This document shows positions 1 to 9,684 of a stretch of 19,153 bases of DNA, piece by piece. Position 1 is the stretch's first letter; each line of letters starts with the position of its first letter. The notes beneath the pieces are model-generated. The model ran no database searches. It was not told where the DNA came from and was given only the letters and a program-made list of their open reading frames with translations. The position numbers and the translations under genes were made by a program. Source of the DNA: Thermoanaerobaculaceae bacterium (GTDB taxonomy: Bacteria > Acidobacteriota > Thermoanaerobaculia > Thermoanaerobaculales > Thermoanaerobaculaceae); assembly GCA_022865555.1 (NCBI GenBank), contig JALHTD010000174.1, forward strand, positions 1 through 19,153. The letters are read 5' to 3'.

Positions 1-3
1 CCC

Positions 4-1458
<1,455 letters not shown>

Positions 1459-1467
1459 TCCGAACTC

Positions 1468-2323
1468 CTACCTCTCGGCCAGCGCCTCGGCGCCGGACAC
1501 GATCTCGATGAGCTCCTTGGTGATCGAGGCCTGGCGCGCCCGGTTGTAGGTGAGCGTCAGCCGGTCGATCATGTCCGCCGCGTTCTTGGAGGCCGCGTCC
1601 ATGGCGGTCATCCGAGAGGCCTGTTCCGCGGCTTGCGAGTCGAGCAGAGCCCGCAGCACCTGGAACTGCACGTGGCGCGGCAGGATGTGACCGAGGAGCG
1701 CCTGGGGGCTGGGCTCGAAGATGTAGGCCCCGGGGCGCTCGCCGCCCGCGATCTTGGCCCGCTCAATGGGCAGCAGCCGCTCGAGCGTCACCTCCTGCCT
1801 CATGATCGAGCGGAAGTGGTTGTACAGAAGGTAGATCGCGTCGGTCTCCCCGGCTGCGAAGCGCGCCGCCAGCGTGCGCGCCAGCGCGAACGCCGCGGCA
1901 GGGGTCACCGTGTGCATCAGCTCCGGATACGTCGCGAGCGTCGGGTAGCTGCGACGGCGGAAGAAATCGATGCCCCGGCGCCCGACCAGCACCAGCTCGA
2001 CCTTCTCCCAGCGCCTGCCCTCGAGCAGCGACGTCGCCTCGCGAAAAACGTTGGCGTTGAACGCGCCGCACAGCCCCTTGTCCGCGGTCACCACCACCAG
2101 GGTGACCGCGTGCTCGGGTCGCTCCACCAGGAGCTCGTGGCGGTGCGAGGCGACCCGCGAGGCGAGGGAGCGCAGCACCGCATCGAGCGCGGCGGCGTAC
2201 GGCCGCGCCTCCAGGATCCGCGTCTGGGCCCGGCGCAGTTTGGACGCGGCGACCATCTTCATCGCCTTGGTGATCTGCTCGGTGGAGCGCACCGAGCGGA
2301 TGCGGCGCCGCAGGTCCTGCTTG

Positions 2324-2331
<8 letters not shown>
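1468..2331 (-). CDS. atpG: F1F0 ATP synthase subunit gamma
   Basis: Central rotor shaft of F1, coupling the c-ring to the alpha3beta3 head. The 287-residue product has the two terminal helices that define the family: an N-terminal block with RRRIRSVRSTEQITKAMKMV followed by AASKLRRAQ, and a C-terminal block with NRARQASITKELIEIVSGAE. The middle (VVTADKGLCGAFN) is the Rossmann-like part. The start is a TTG whose Met-Pro-Ser-Lys N-terminus matches the family; GGGAG lies upstream. The first 8 bases overlap the end of atpA, suggesting translational coupling. No truncation or frameshift is seen. Confidence 0.97.
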
Positions 2332-3856
<1,525 letters not shown>

Positions 3857-3866
3857 GCTCCTCCCC

Positions 3867-4412
3867 CTACTCACCCGCGGCGGATGAGGCGAAACGGCGC
3901 ACCTGGGCCAGCAGCGAGCCGTCGAAGACGCGGCTGCCCAGGCGCACCACGAAGCCCGCCAGCAGCTCTTCGCGGAGCCTGGCGTCCAGCACGACTCGCG
4001 CGCCGATGGCCTCGGCGAGCGCCTCCTCCAGCGCCGCCACCTGCTGTTTGTTCGGTCCGGACGCCAGCTCCACGCGCCCGCGTACGATCCCTTCCTTGCG
4101 GTCCACGAGCTCGCGGAAGAACGCCACCACCTCGTCGAGGTAGCGGAGGCGCACGTGGTGCTCGAGGGCCATTAGCATCCGGTGCGTCTCCGCCCGCAAC
4201 GATAGGGCTTTTGCAATCGTTACCACCAACCCGCGCTTGGTGGCCGGTGCCACCGACGGCACCTCGAACACCCGCAGCAGTTCGGGCGCGCGGCGGAACA
4301 ACTCGGCCACCGAGGCAAGTTGCCCCTCGATCTGGCGCAGCGCCGGCACGCCCTCCTTCTGGGTGACCTCGAAGAGCGCAACCGCGTACGGGCGCGCCAC
4401 GCGGCGGCTCAC
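3867..4412 (-). CDS. atpH: F1F0 ATP synthase subunit delta
   Basis: Peripheral-stalk subunit (OSCP homologue) that joins the b/b' stalk to the top of F1. The 181-residue product has the usual length. The N-terminus RRVARPYAVALFEV and the C-terminal GSRVFDGSLLAQVRRF are the two recognisable family signatures; the central part is diverged, as is typical. The start is GTG, overlapping the atpF stop as GTGA, so ribosomes finishing atpF probably restart here. GGGGGT upstream is a weak Shine-Dalgarno. A second reading frame is open over nearly the same span, but it lacks family motifs and is a high-GC shadow. Confidence 0.94.
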   Translation of the reverse strand: MSRRVARPYAVALFEVTQKEGVPALRQIEGQLASVAELFRRAPELLRVFEVPSVAPATKRGLVVTIAKALSLRAETHRMLMALEHHVRLRYLDEVVAFFRELVDRKEGIVRGRVELASGPNKQQVAALEEALAEAIGARVVLDARLREELLAGFVVRLGSRVFDGSLLAQVRRFASSAAGE

Positions 4413-4984
4413 CGCGCACCCCCGGCCGCTCGCGCACTCAGACGCTCCAGTGTGGTCCGGAATATGCGCTCGCGGTCCTCCGGCGTGAGCTCGCGCTCGA
4501 GCAGCTCCAGCGCCAGTTCGGCCGCCACGGCCGCGGCCTCGGAGGCGAGCTCCCGCCGCGCCTCCTCGACGCGCCGTGCAGCCTCGTGGCCGATCTGCGC
4601 CACCAGGCGGGCTGCTTCCTCGTCACCCTGGTGCCCCAGCGCCTCGCGCTCGCGCTCGCCGTCGCGCCGGAAGCGCTCCTTCAGTGCGGCGATCTCGCGC
4701 GAAAGCGCGGCCACCCGCTGCTCCATGTCCGAGCGCAGGCGTTCGGCCTCCTGCTGCTGGTGGGCCGCTTGCTTCATGTGCGAGACGATCTGCTCGCGTC
4801 GCGCGCGGAAGAACCTGGAGAGCGGGCGCACCAGCAGGTAGACGAGCAACCCGAAGAAGACGAACAGGTTCGCGGTCTTCCAGAAGAGCGATGGCAGGCC
4901 GAGAAAACCCTCGCCGCCTCCCTCCTCCGCCCAGGCCGGAAGTGCGAAACACCAGAGCAGCAGCGCCACGACGAGCCTATTCAC
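4409..4984 (-). CDS. atpF: F1F0 ATP synthase subunit b
   Basis: Peripheral-stalk b subunit, 191 residues. A hydrophobic, signal-peptide-like start (MNRLVVALLLWCFALPAWA, 1-19) is followed by a short EEGGGEG stretch and the membrane anchor FWKTANLFVFFGLLVYLLV (about 34-52). The rest is a long, highly charged coiled coil rich in Glu, Arg and Ala. A cleavable N-terminal segment before the anchor is known in deltaproteobacterial-type b subunits; cleavage here is inferred. Start is GTG, overlapping the b' stop as GTGA, with GGAGGG upstream. Together with the preceding gene it would form a b/b' heterodimeric stalk. Confidence 0.92.
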   Translation of the reverse strand: MNRLVVALLLWCFALPAWAEEGGGEGFLGLPSLFWKTANLFVFFGLLVYLLVRPLSRFFRARREQIVSHMKQAAHQQQEAERLRSDMEQRVAALSREIAALKERFRRDGEREREALGHQGDEEAARLVAQIGHEAARRVEEARRELASEAAAVAAELALELLERELTPEDRERIFRTTLERLSARAAGGAR

Positions 4985-5412
4985 GCCACCCTCCGCCCCA
5001 GCACGTGGCTCGCCAGCTCTCGCGCCAGCTGGCCGCTTCGCTCGCGCAGGGCCGCGCGGGCTTCGCGCGAGGCCTCGTCGAGCTCGTCCGCAAGCCGCGC
5101 CAGCCGCTGCTGCACCTCGCCGCGGGCCACCTCGAGCTTTTTTCGGCGCGCTTCCTCGCCAGATGCGCGCAGCGACGCCCTCGCCCGCTGCCCCTCCGAG
5201 GCGGCCACCGACAGCTCCCGCTCGCAGCGAGCGATCGCTTCTTCGAGGGCCTGTCGAGCCTGCTCGTACCGCTCGCGCGCCGCCTTGACCCGCGCCTCCC
5301 GCTCGTCGAGCACCCGCCCCAGCGGCTTCACCAGCTGCGTCGACACCAGCAGGTAGACCAGCCAGAAGCAGGCCATGATCAGGAGCAGCGAGTAGTTGGG
5401 CGGAGCAACCAA
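4981..5412 (-). CDS. atpF': F1F0 ATP synthase subunit b' (second b-type subunit)
   Basis: Second b-type stalk subunit, 143 residues with the chosen start. The N-terminus MVAPPNYSLLLIMACFW fits the b' family. One membrane anchor (about residues 7-27) is followed by the conserved VKPLGRVLDEREARVKAA block and a charged coiled coil. A longer reading from a TTG at 5460 is open, but it would run through a hairpin and lacks a good ribosome site. The TTG at 5412 has GGGAGG 5 bases upstream and gives the family N-terminus, so it is preferred. It is first in the operon, behind a promoter at 5473-5501. No a- or c-subunit gene precedes it. Confidence 0.88.
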   Translation of the reverse strand: MVAPPNYSLLLIMACFWLVYLLVSTQLVKPLGRVLDEREARVKAARERYEQARQALEEAIARCERELSVAASEGQRARASLRASGEEARRKKLEVARGEVQQRLARLADELDEASREARAALRERSGQLARELASHVLGRRVA

Positions 5413-5417
5413 GCTGA

Positions 5418-5423
5418 CCTCCC
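5418..5423 (-). promoter_or_regulatory. Ribosome binding site that sets the atpF' TTG start
   Basis: GGGAGG on the minus strand, 5 bases before the TTG at 5412. It is the reason for choosing the shorter b' protein. Confidence 0.75.
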
Positions 5424-5441
5424 GCCGCTGACGATGGACGA

Positions 5442-5458
5442 GGAGGCGTAAAGCCTCC
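5442..5458 (-). other. Small stem-loop in the atp operon leader
   Basis: Perfect inverted repeat GGAGGC-TTTAC-GCCTCC (6-bp stem, 5-base loop) between the predicted promoter and the atpF' start. The 5' arm looks like a Shine-Dalgarno sequence and is paired inside the stem. It has no following U-tract, so it is not a terminator. It may be a leader structure affecting translation or mRNA stability; the function is unknown. Confidence 0.5.
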
Positions 5459-5472
5459 AACGGCGAGGGCTT

Positions 5473-5501
5473 AAATTAGCAAAGGCGACTCTCCCGGTCA
5501 A
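5473..5501 (-). promoter_or_regulatory. Predicted sigma70-type promoter of the atp operon
   Basis: On the minus strand TTGACC (5496-5501), 17 bases, then TAATTT (5473-5478). This is the only AT-rich patch in the gap between the upstream gene and atpF'. The -35 matches well and the spacing is ideal; the -10 is weak (3 of 6), and an overlapping GCTAAT at 15-base spacing is an alternative. The -35 element lies in the loop and distal arm of an inverted repeat at 5491-5507. Confidence 0.5.
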
Positions 5502-5507
5502 CGGGAG
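5491..5507. repeat. Inverted repeat overlapping the atp -35 element
   Basis: CTCCCG-(5 bases)-CGGGAG, a 6-bp perfect dyad spanning the predicted -35 hexamer. It could be an operator, or a weak terminator for the gene ending at 5536, but no U-run follows on the minus strand. Confidence 0.4.
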
Positions 5508-5535
5508 CTGCGGCGTCCCGGGGCCGCCGGCTCGT

Positions 5536-6402
5536 CTACCGCGCGGGCTTCTCACGCAGGATCAGCTGCGGGAAACGCTCCTCCAGGACCCGGTAGAGCC
5601 TCGCGATCTGGACGCCGCCGCCGCTGGCCCAGTCGGCGTCTCGAAACGAGAGATCGTCCCCGGCAACCGTGCGCACTCGCAGCTCGAACACCGAGCCGCT
5701 CGCGCCGCGCGGCACGGTCGCCAGCCAGACACCCCGCACCGACGCCATCGGGAGCACGGCGTTCTGCTCGCTCCCGCGGACGTCCCGCCACTCCAGTCGG
5801 TCCCCGGTCAGGATCAGGGTGCCCGTGCTTTCCCGCCGAAACACGCCGGTCATGCGGAGCAGGGGGTCGAAGCTCATCACCTCCGGCGGGGTGGGGGATA
5901 GCAGGGGTGTGGCCTGCACAGGTGCCGGTGCCGGTGTGGCCGGCAGCGGCGTGGGCGATACTCCGCTCGCCAGCAGCGCAACGATCACGGTGTCCCCGAC
6001 TTTGTTCTCCTTGAGGTAGATGAGGTCGTTGACCGTCAGCGTGTAGCGCTGCCCGGAGCGGCGCACCTGCTCGGCGACCAGGTCCGCGGAAAGCCCCGTG
6101 CCCACCATGCGAACCATGTCCACCAGACGAGCATCGTCGGGCGCAACCGGCGCCGGCGTGGGCGTGGGTGCCGTGCGGGCCACCATCGCCTGGATCACCC
6201 GCTCGGGAACACCGGCAGCGCGGAGCCTCGCGAGATCGGCCGGGGCCAGCGCCGCCACCGCAGGCGCCTCGTGGATGAGCCGAAGGATCCCGTCCTCGGG
6301 GGCGCCGGCGCGGTGTGCCGCCACGACCTCCGCCACCGTCAGCTCCTGGGCGAACGCAGTGCCGGCCGCCAGCAGAAGAACGAGAGCCGGGAGAACGCGC
6401 AT
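5536..6402 (-). CDS. Secreted protein of unknown function with helical repeats and a C-terminal beta-rich domain
   Basis: I do not recognise a named family. The 288-residue product starts with a clear signal peptide (MRVLPALVLLLAAGTAFA, 1-18). Two similar alpha-helical units follow: 21-75 (ending DLARLRAAGVPERVIQAMVA) and about 89-137 (DLIYLKENKVGDTVIVALLA). Each has the pattern hydrophobic-x-DL-x-x-L-(K/R)-x-x-x-V-x-(D/E)-x-VI-x-A. They are joined by Pro/Thr/Ala linkers (77-88, 138-162). The C-terminal part (168-282) is strand-rich with alternating hydrophobics and could be a PH-like or stress-type fold; that is a guess. The ATG at 6402 has GGGAGG upstream; longer in-frame readings lose the signal peptide. 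It starts 26 bases after the TonB receptor stop, so it is probably co-transcribed under cobalamin riboswitch control. Confidence 0.8.
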   Translation of the reverse strand: MRVLPALVLLLAAGTAFAQELTVAEVVAAHRAGAPEDGILRLIHEAPAVAALAPADLARLRAAGVPERVIQAMVARTAPTPTPAPVAPDDARLVDMVRMVGTGLSADLVAEQVRRSGQRYTLTVNDLIYLKENKVGDTVIVALLASGVSPTPLPATPAPAPVQATPLLSPTPPEVMSFDPLLRMTGVFRRESTGTLILTGDRLEWRDVRGSEQNAVLPMASVRGVWLATVPRGASGSVFELRVRTVAGDDLSFRDADWASGGGVQIARLYRVLEERFPQLILREKPAR

Positions 6403-6428
6403 CACAACCTCCCAGAACCAGCGCCGGC

Positions 6429-8252
6429 TCAGTGTAGCAACGTCTCCAGCCCGACCACGACGCGACGTCCCGGCGCGGGATACCCGCGCACCTCCTGGTA
6501 GCTGCGGTCCGCCACGTTGTCCACCCTCACCCGAGCGGAGAGCGTGCTCGCCAGGCGCACCGCGACGGCAAGGTTGGCGGTGACGAATCCGCCCTGCTGC
6601 ACCCGTGTGAGGCTGACCGGGTCCACGTCCGGACGGCTCCCGACCCACACGAGCGACGCGGCGCCCTCGAGCGGGCCCGCGAGCGGTCCGTCAAGGGTCA
6701 GAGCTCCCGACCACGTGGGGCGCCGAAGCAACGCCTGCCCATCCCCGTTGCGCGCGTCCAGCCATGTGAGCGCCGCCTGCAGGTGGGCACGCCCGCCGAG
6801 CATCGCGATCCAGGAGGCCTCCACGCCTTCCTGGCTGGCCTGCGCGATGTTGGCGAAACGGAACTCTGCCAGATCGAAGTCGATGAGATCGTGCTCCCGG
6901 TTCCTAAAACCCACGACCTGGAGAACCGACCGCCCTCCCGAGAGCGGCAGCGACACGCCCATCTCGGCGGCGCGTGAGTGCTCCGGCGCCAGGTCGGGGT
7001 TCCCGGAGAACGGGTAGTAAAGCTCGCCAAGACCGGGAGCCCGGAACGCACGCCCGAAGGAGGCCCAGATCCGGAGCGCCCGTCCCTCCCAGCTCATCGT
7101 GAGCCTGGGCGACAGCTCGCTCCCCCATGGGCTGGCCTCGTCCCAGCGCAAGCCCGCGAGAATGCCGATCCCGCTGCCCGGCGCCCAGTCGTCCTGCGCG
7201 AACAGCGAGCGTGTTCGCAGCCGGCGGTCGTTGACCGCGGTGCCGAAGTTGGAGGCATCGGAGACGCTGTCCTCGCGCCACTCCCCGCCCACCGTAAAGT
7301 GGTGCTGCCCCGAGCGCTGGTGAAACGCGAGGTTGGCGCCGGTCGAGTCTGCCGCGGTGTCGCCGCTCACGAAGCCGAACGGGTCGTCGGGGTCCCGGAA
7401 CTGCAAGCTGCGCTCAATCCGTGAAAGGGTAACCTCCAGCTCACCTCCCCGGCCCAGGTGCCAGCGCAACGGCAGTGCCGCGAGGCTCTCCGCCGCAGCG
7501 GTGAAGCGGTTTGGGGTCAGCGTGGCACCCGAGAATGGGATCTCTGTGTGGCCGGTCGTGCGCCGGAAGAGGACCCCGATGCGGCTGTCCTGCCCCAGGG
7601 CGGTGCCAAGGCTGATCATGCCGGCACGCGACCAGAACTCGTCGTTGGCCAGCGTGCCGTCCCCTGCCCGGCTGCCCACGCTCACGTACGCGTCCCAGGA
7701 ACCGGCCGTCAGGCCCGCCTCCAGCTCCCCGCGCTGCCACCCGTCGCTCCCACCCTCGACCAGGGCCCGCAGGGTGTTCCCGCCCGCGTGGGCGGGCATC
7801 AACTGCACGACGCCGCCGACCGCGTCGCCGCCGTAGAGGGCGGAGTAGGGCCCGCGCACGACCTCGATCCGGTCGAGGCCCACGGTGAGGGGAAGGCTCC
7901 AGTCGTAACCGCCGAAGAACGGGGAGTTGAGCCGAACCCCATCGAACATCACCAGCGTGTGGGTGGAGGAGGTCCCGCGCACGAACACCGAGGTCACGCC
8001 CGCGTCAAGCCCCGAACGGAGCACCATCACGCCCGGCACCCAGCGCAAGGCGTCCGCGACCGCGGTCACTCCCGCGGCTCTCAGCAGCGCCGCGGGGATC
8101 ACCGTCGAGGCGGCGGGCACCTCGTCCGCCGGTTGCTCTTCGCCGGTGGCGGTGACCACGACAGCATCCCGAAAGACCGGGAGCTGTTGGGCCTGGAGGG
8201 AACGCGGGAGCGCCGCTAGAGATGCGAGGGTAAGGACGACACGCCGGAGCAT
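6429..8252 (-). CDS. btuB: TonB-dependent outer-membrane receptor, probable cobalamin transporter (BtuB-like)
   Basis: Outer-membrane beta-barrel receptor of 607 residues, the size of BtuB. A signal peptide (1-21) is followed by a TonB box DAVVVTAT (29-36) and a plug domain (about 40-160) with SVFVRGTSSTHTLVMFDGVR and IEVVRGPYSALYGGDAVGG. The rest is a 22-strand-type barrel with the late signature YQEVRGYPAPGRRVVVGLE. The protein ends in Leu-Leu-His rather than the usual terminal aromatic residue. Substrate: sequence alone would say only TonB receptor, but the cobalamin riboswitch directly upstream makes corrinoid uptake the best inference. No btuFCD or cobalamin-synthesis genes are in the window. 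Confidence 0.93.
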   Translation of the reverse strand: MLRRVVLTLASLAALPRSLQAQQLPVFRDAVVVTATGEEQPADEVPAASTVIPAALLRAAGVTAVADALRWVPGVMVLRSGLDAGVTSVFVRGTSSTHTLVMFDGVRLNSPFFGGYDWSLPLTVGLDRIEVVRGPYSALYGGDAVGGVVQLMPAHAGGNTLRALVEGGSDGWQRGELEAGLTAGSWDAYVSVGSRAGDGTLANDEFWSRAGMISLGTALGQDSRIGVLFRRTTGHTEIPFSGATLTPNRFTAAAESLAALPLRWHLGRGGELEVTLSRIERSLQFRDPDDPFGFVSGDTAADSTGANLAFHQRSGQHHFTVGGEWREDSVSDASNFGTAVNDRRLRTRSLFAQDDWAPGSGIGILAGLRWDEASPWGSELSPRLTMSWEGRALRIWASFGRAFRAPGLGELYYPFSGNPDLAPEHSRAAEMGVSLPLSGGRSVLQVVGFRNREHDLIDFDLAEFRFANIAQASQEGVEASWIAMLGGRAHLQAALTWLDARNGDGQALLRRPTWSGALTLDGPLAGPLEGAASLVWVGSRPDVDPVSLTRVQQGGFVTANLAVAVRLASTLSARVRVDNVADRSYQEVRGYPAPGRRVVVGLETLLH

Positions 8253-8256
8253 GGAA

Positions 8257-8277
8257 ACCTCCCGTTTCCCAAACGGG
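8257..8277 (-). promoter_or_regulatory. RBS-sequestering hairpin: expression platform of the cobalamin riboswitch
   Basis: On the minus strand a perfect 7-bp stem with a 3-base loop (CCCGTTT-GGG-AAACGGG, 8261-8277) lies immediately 3' of the B12 box. Its 3' arm supplies the GGG of the Shine-Dalgarno GGGAGG (8258-8263) for btuB. This fits translational control in which ligand binding stabilises the hairpin and hides the ribosome site. No U-tract follows, so transcription termination is unlikely. Confidence 0.75.
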
Positions 8278-8440
8278 ATGGCAGGTCTCCTGGCTCCCGG
8301 ATCTCCCGGAATCGCTCGCCTTCCCAGGCGTCGGGCCTCTCAACCCGTTCGCCCAGTGGCAGTGTGAGCGGTCCGTCCCCGGTCACAGTGGCGGGGGCCG
8401 CGCCGGACTCGCACCGGCTTCCCTCGACACCACCCCGAAC
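8278..8440 (-). ncRNA. Cobalamin (B12) riboswitch
   Basis: On the minus strand the B12 box AGCCAGGAGACCTGCC is exact at 8280-8295. About 90 bases upstream is the other hallmark block, running from GGGAAGCCGGTGCGAGTCC through GCGGCCCCCGCCACTGTGA (8383-8423). Between them is CCTGGGAAGGCGAGCG, the conserved J6/3-side segment. Order and spacing match the cobalamin aptamer family (RF00174 type). The 5' boundary, including the outermost stem, is approximate. It precedes the TonB receptor gene and controls it, and probably the next gene too. Confidence 0.95.
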
Positions 8441-8454
8441 AGCTTCTCACCGAC

Positions 8455-8482
8455 ACTCTAGTAGTCAGCGGAGAAAAAGCAA
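8455..8482 (-). promoter_or_regulatory. Possible promoter of the riboswitch-btuB transcript
   Basis: TTGCTT (8477-8482), 16 bases, TAGAGT (8455-8460) on the minus strand. The position fits a transcript starting just before the aptamer. The -35 would overlap the U-tract of the preceding terminator. Both hexamers are moderate matches. Confidence 0.35.
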
Positions 8483-8505
8483 GCGGCCCGGGAAACCCGG
8501 GCCGC
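8471..8505 (-). terminator. Rho-independent terminator of the DUF1573 gene
   Basis: Perfect 10-bp stem GCGGCCCGGG / CCCGGGCCGC (8483-8492 and 8496-8505) with a 3-base loop, followed on the minus strand by TTGCTTTTTCTC. It sits 22 bases after the stop of the DUF1573 gene and separates it from the B12-controlled unit. Confidence 0.93.
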
Positions 8506-8527
8506 AGGCACGGTCACCGCTCGCGTT

Positions 8528-9598
8528 CTACTGCACGACCGCCTGGATCGGCACCTCGATGAGCTTGCGCAGCGGGTCGCTGGTGCTGATCTTCACGGTG
8601 GCCTTCTGCGCCCCCTTGGGGACCCCCGCTTTCATGCTCACCGCCACCTGGTAGCGCTGCCCGGCTTGCAGGGGGATCACCTCGGTGGCGAAGTTCGGGT
8701 TGTCCACCTTGACCTCGGAGAGCTGGAGTTCGACCCCCTGCCGGTTGTTCACCACCAGGAAGTTCTGCCCCACGAGGGCGTCGCCGGCCACGGTGCCGAA
8801 GTTGACCTGGGGAGGGATCACCTGCACCACCGGGCGCACCGCCCCGGTGACGTTGATCGTCACCTCGGGCGCCTTGGCTGCCGTCGTCTTCACCACGATC
8901 TTCTGGTTCAGCATCCCCTCGGGAGCGTTGGCCGGAACGGTCACAGTGAGCTCCCACTGCGAGCCCTTCCGGTCGGGGACCCGCTCCTTCTCGCCGAGTT
9001 CCTTGTACGCCAGCTGGTACGTCCCCCCGCTCGCCTCCGCGCTCTCGACTTTGAAGTCCGAGCCGTCCGCCGAGAGGAGCACGAGCCTCTCGCTCGCCGG
9101 CTCGCCCTGCAGAACGTTGCGGAAGATGATCAGCGGTCGCGGCAGCACCTCGATGAACGCCCGCACGTCCGCCTTGATCACCAGGTTGACCTGCGGGGTC
9201 GCGGGGTCGTTGGAGAACACCAGCACCGCCTTGGAGATCGGTCCCGAGAAACCGGTGGTGTCCACCTCGGCCGCGATCTTGCCGGTACCACCCGGCGGGA
9301 TCGTGCGGTCGAAGCTGGCCACCGTGCAGCCGCACGTAGGCCGAACCTGGGTGATCTCGAGGGGCGCCTTGCCCGTGTTCCGGACGTCGAAGGTGGCCCG
9401 AATCTTGTCACCCTTTGCCACGGTGCCGAAGTCCTTGATCTTCTCGACCATGTCGATCACCGGCTGGGGCCCCTCCGGGGCCTTCTCGGCGGCCGCCGGG
9501 GGTTGAGGCTGCTGGGCCGCCGCCGGGGCCGGTTGCTGAGCCATCGCCGCCGCCGCCACCAGTACGGCCGCGAGTGAGCAGACTATTGTGCGCGTCAT
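8528..9598 (-). CDS. Secreted DUF1573 domain protein
   Basis: 356-residue exported protein of unknown role. Signal peptide about 1-20 (ending ALA-type AAAAMA before Gln-Gln), then a Pro/Ala/Gln-rich linker to about 45. Next is a DUF1573 (Ig-like, ASH/MSP-related) domain starting DFGTVAKGDKIRATFDVRNT and containing the signature RPTCGCT, with DTTGFSGPISKAV. Two further strand-rich Ig-like segments follow; the last opens with VIPPQVNFGTVAGD. The ATG at 9598 has GAGGAGG upstream and begins the signal peptide; a 20-codon longer reading has neither. The family is common in Bacteroidetes, Planctomycetes and Acidobacteria without an assigned function. It is monocistronic, with its own terminator. 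Confidence 0.9.
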   Translation of the reverse strand: MTRTIVCSLAAVLVAAAAMAQQPAPAAAQQPQPPAAAEKAPEGPQPVIDMVEKIKDFGTVAKGDKIRATFDVRNTGKAPLEITQVRPTCGCTVASFDRTIPPGGTGKIAAEVDTTGFSGPISKAVLVFSNDPATPQVNLVIKADVRAFIEVLPRPLIIFRNVLQGEPASERLVLLSADGSDFKVESAEASGGTYQLAYKELGEKERVPDRKGSQWELTVTVPANAPEGMLNQKIVVKTTAAKAPEVTINVTGAVRPVVQVIPPQVNFGTVAGDALVGQNFLVVNNRQGVELQLSEVKVDNPNFATEVIPLQAGQRYQVAVSMKAGVPKGAQKATVKISTSDPLRKLIEVPIQAVVQ

Positions 9599-9614
9599 TC
9601 CCGAAACCTCCTCT

Positions 9615-9643
9615 CGCGTGTTTACGCGTCCGGCTCCGCCGGA
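9615..9643. repeat. Two adjacent inverted repeats in the divergent intergenic region
   Basis: CGCGT-GTTT-ACGCG (9615-9628) directly abuts TCCGGC-TCC-GCCGGA (9629-9643). Both lie between the divergently read DUF1573 gene and mpl. They could be protein-binding dyads or leader hairpins of either transcript. No convincing promoter hexamers were found here for either gene. Confidence 0.4.
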
Positions 9644-9684
9644 GGTGGTAGAGTACACCGCCGCGCGCGAGCGTGCCAGTATAC

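Noticed and set aside
5921..5955. Short GGTGCC tandem repeats
   Set aside because: They encode the Pro/Ala linker of the secreted protein and are better explained as low-complexity coding sequence.
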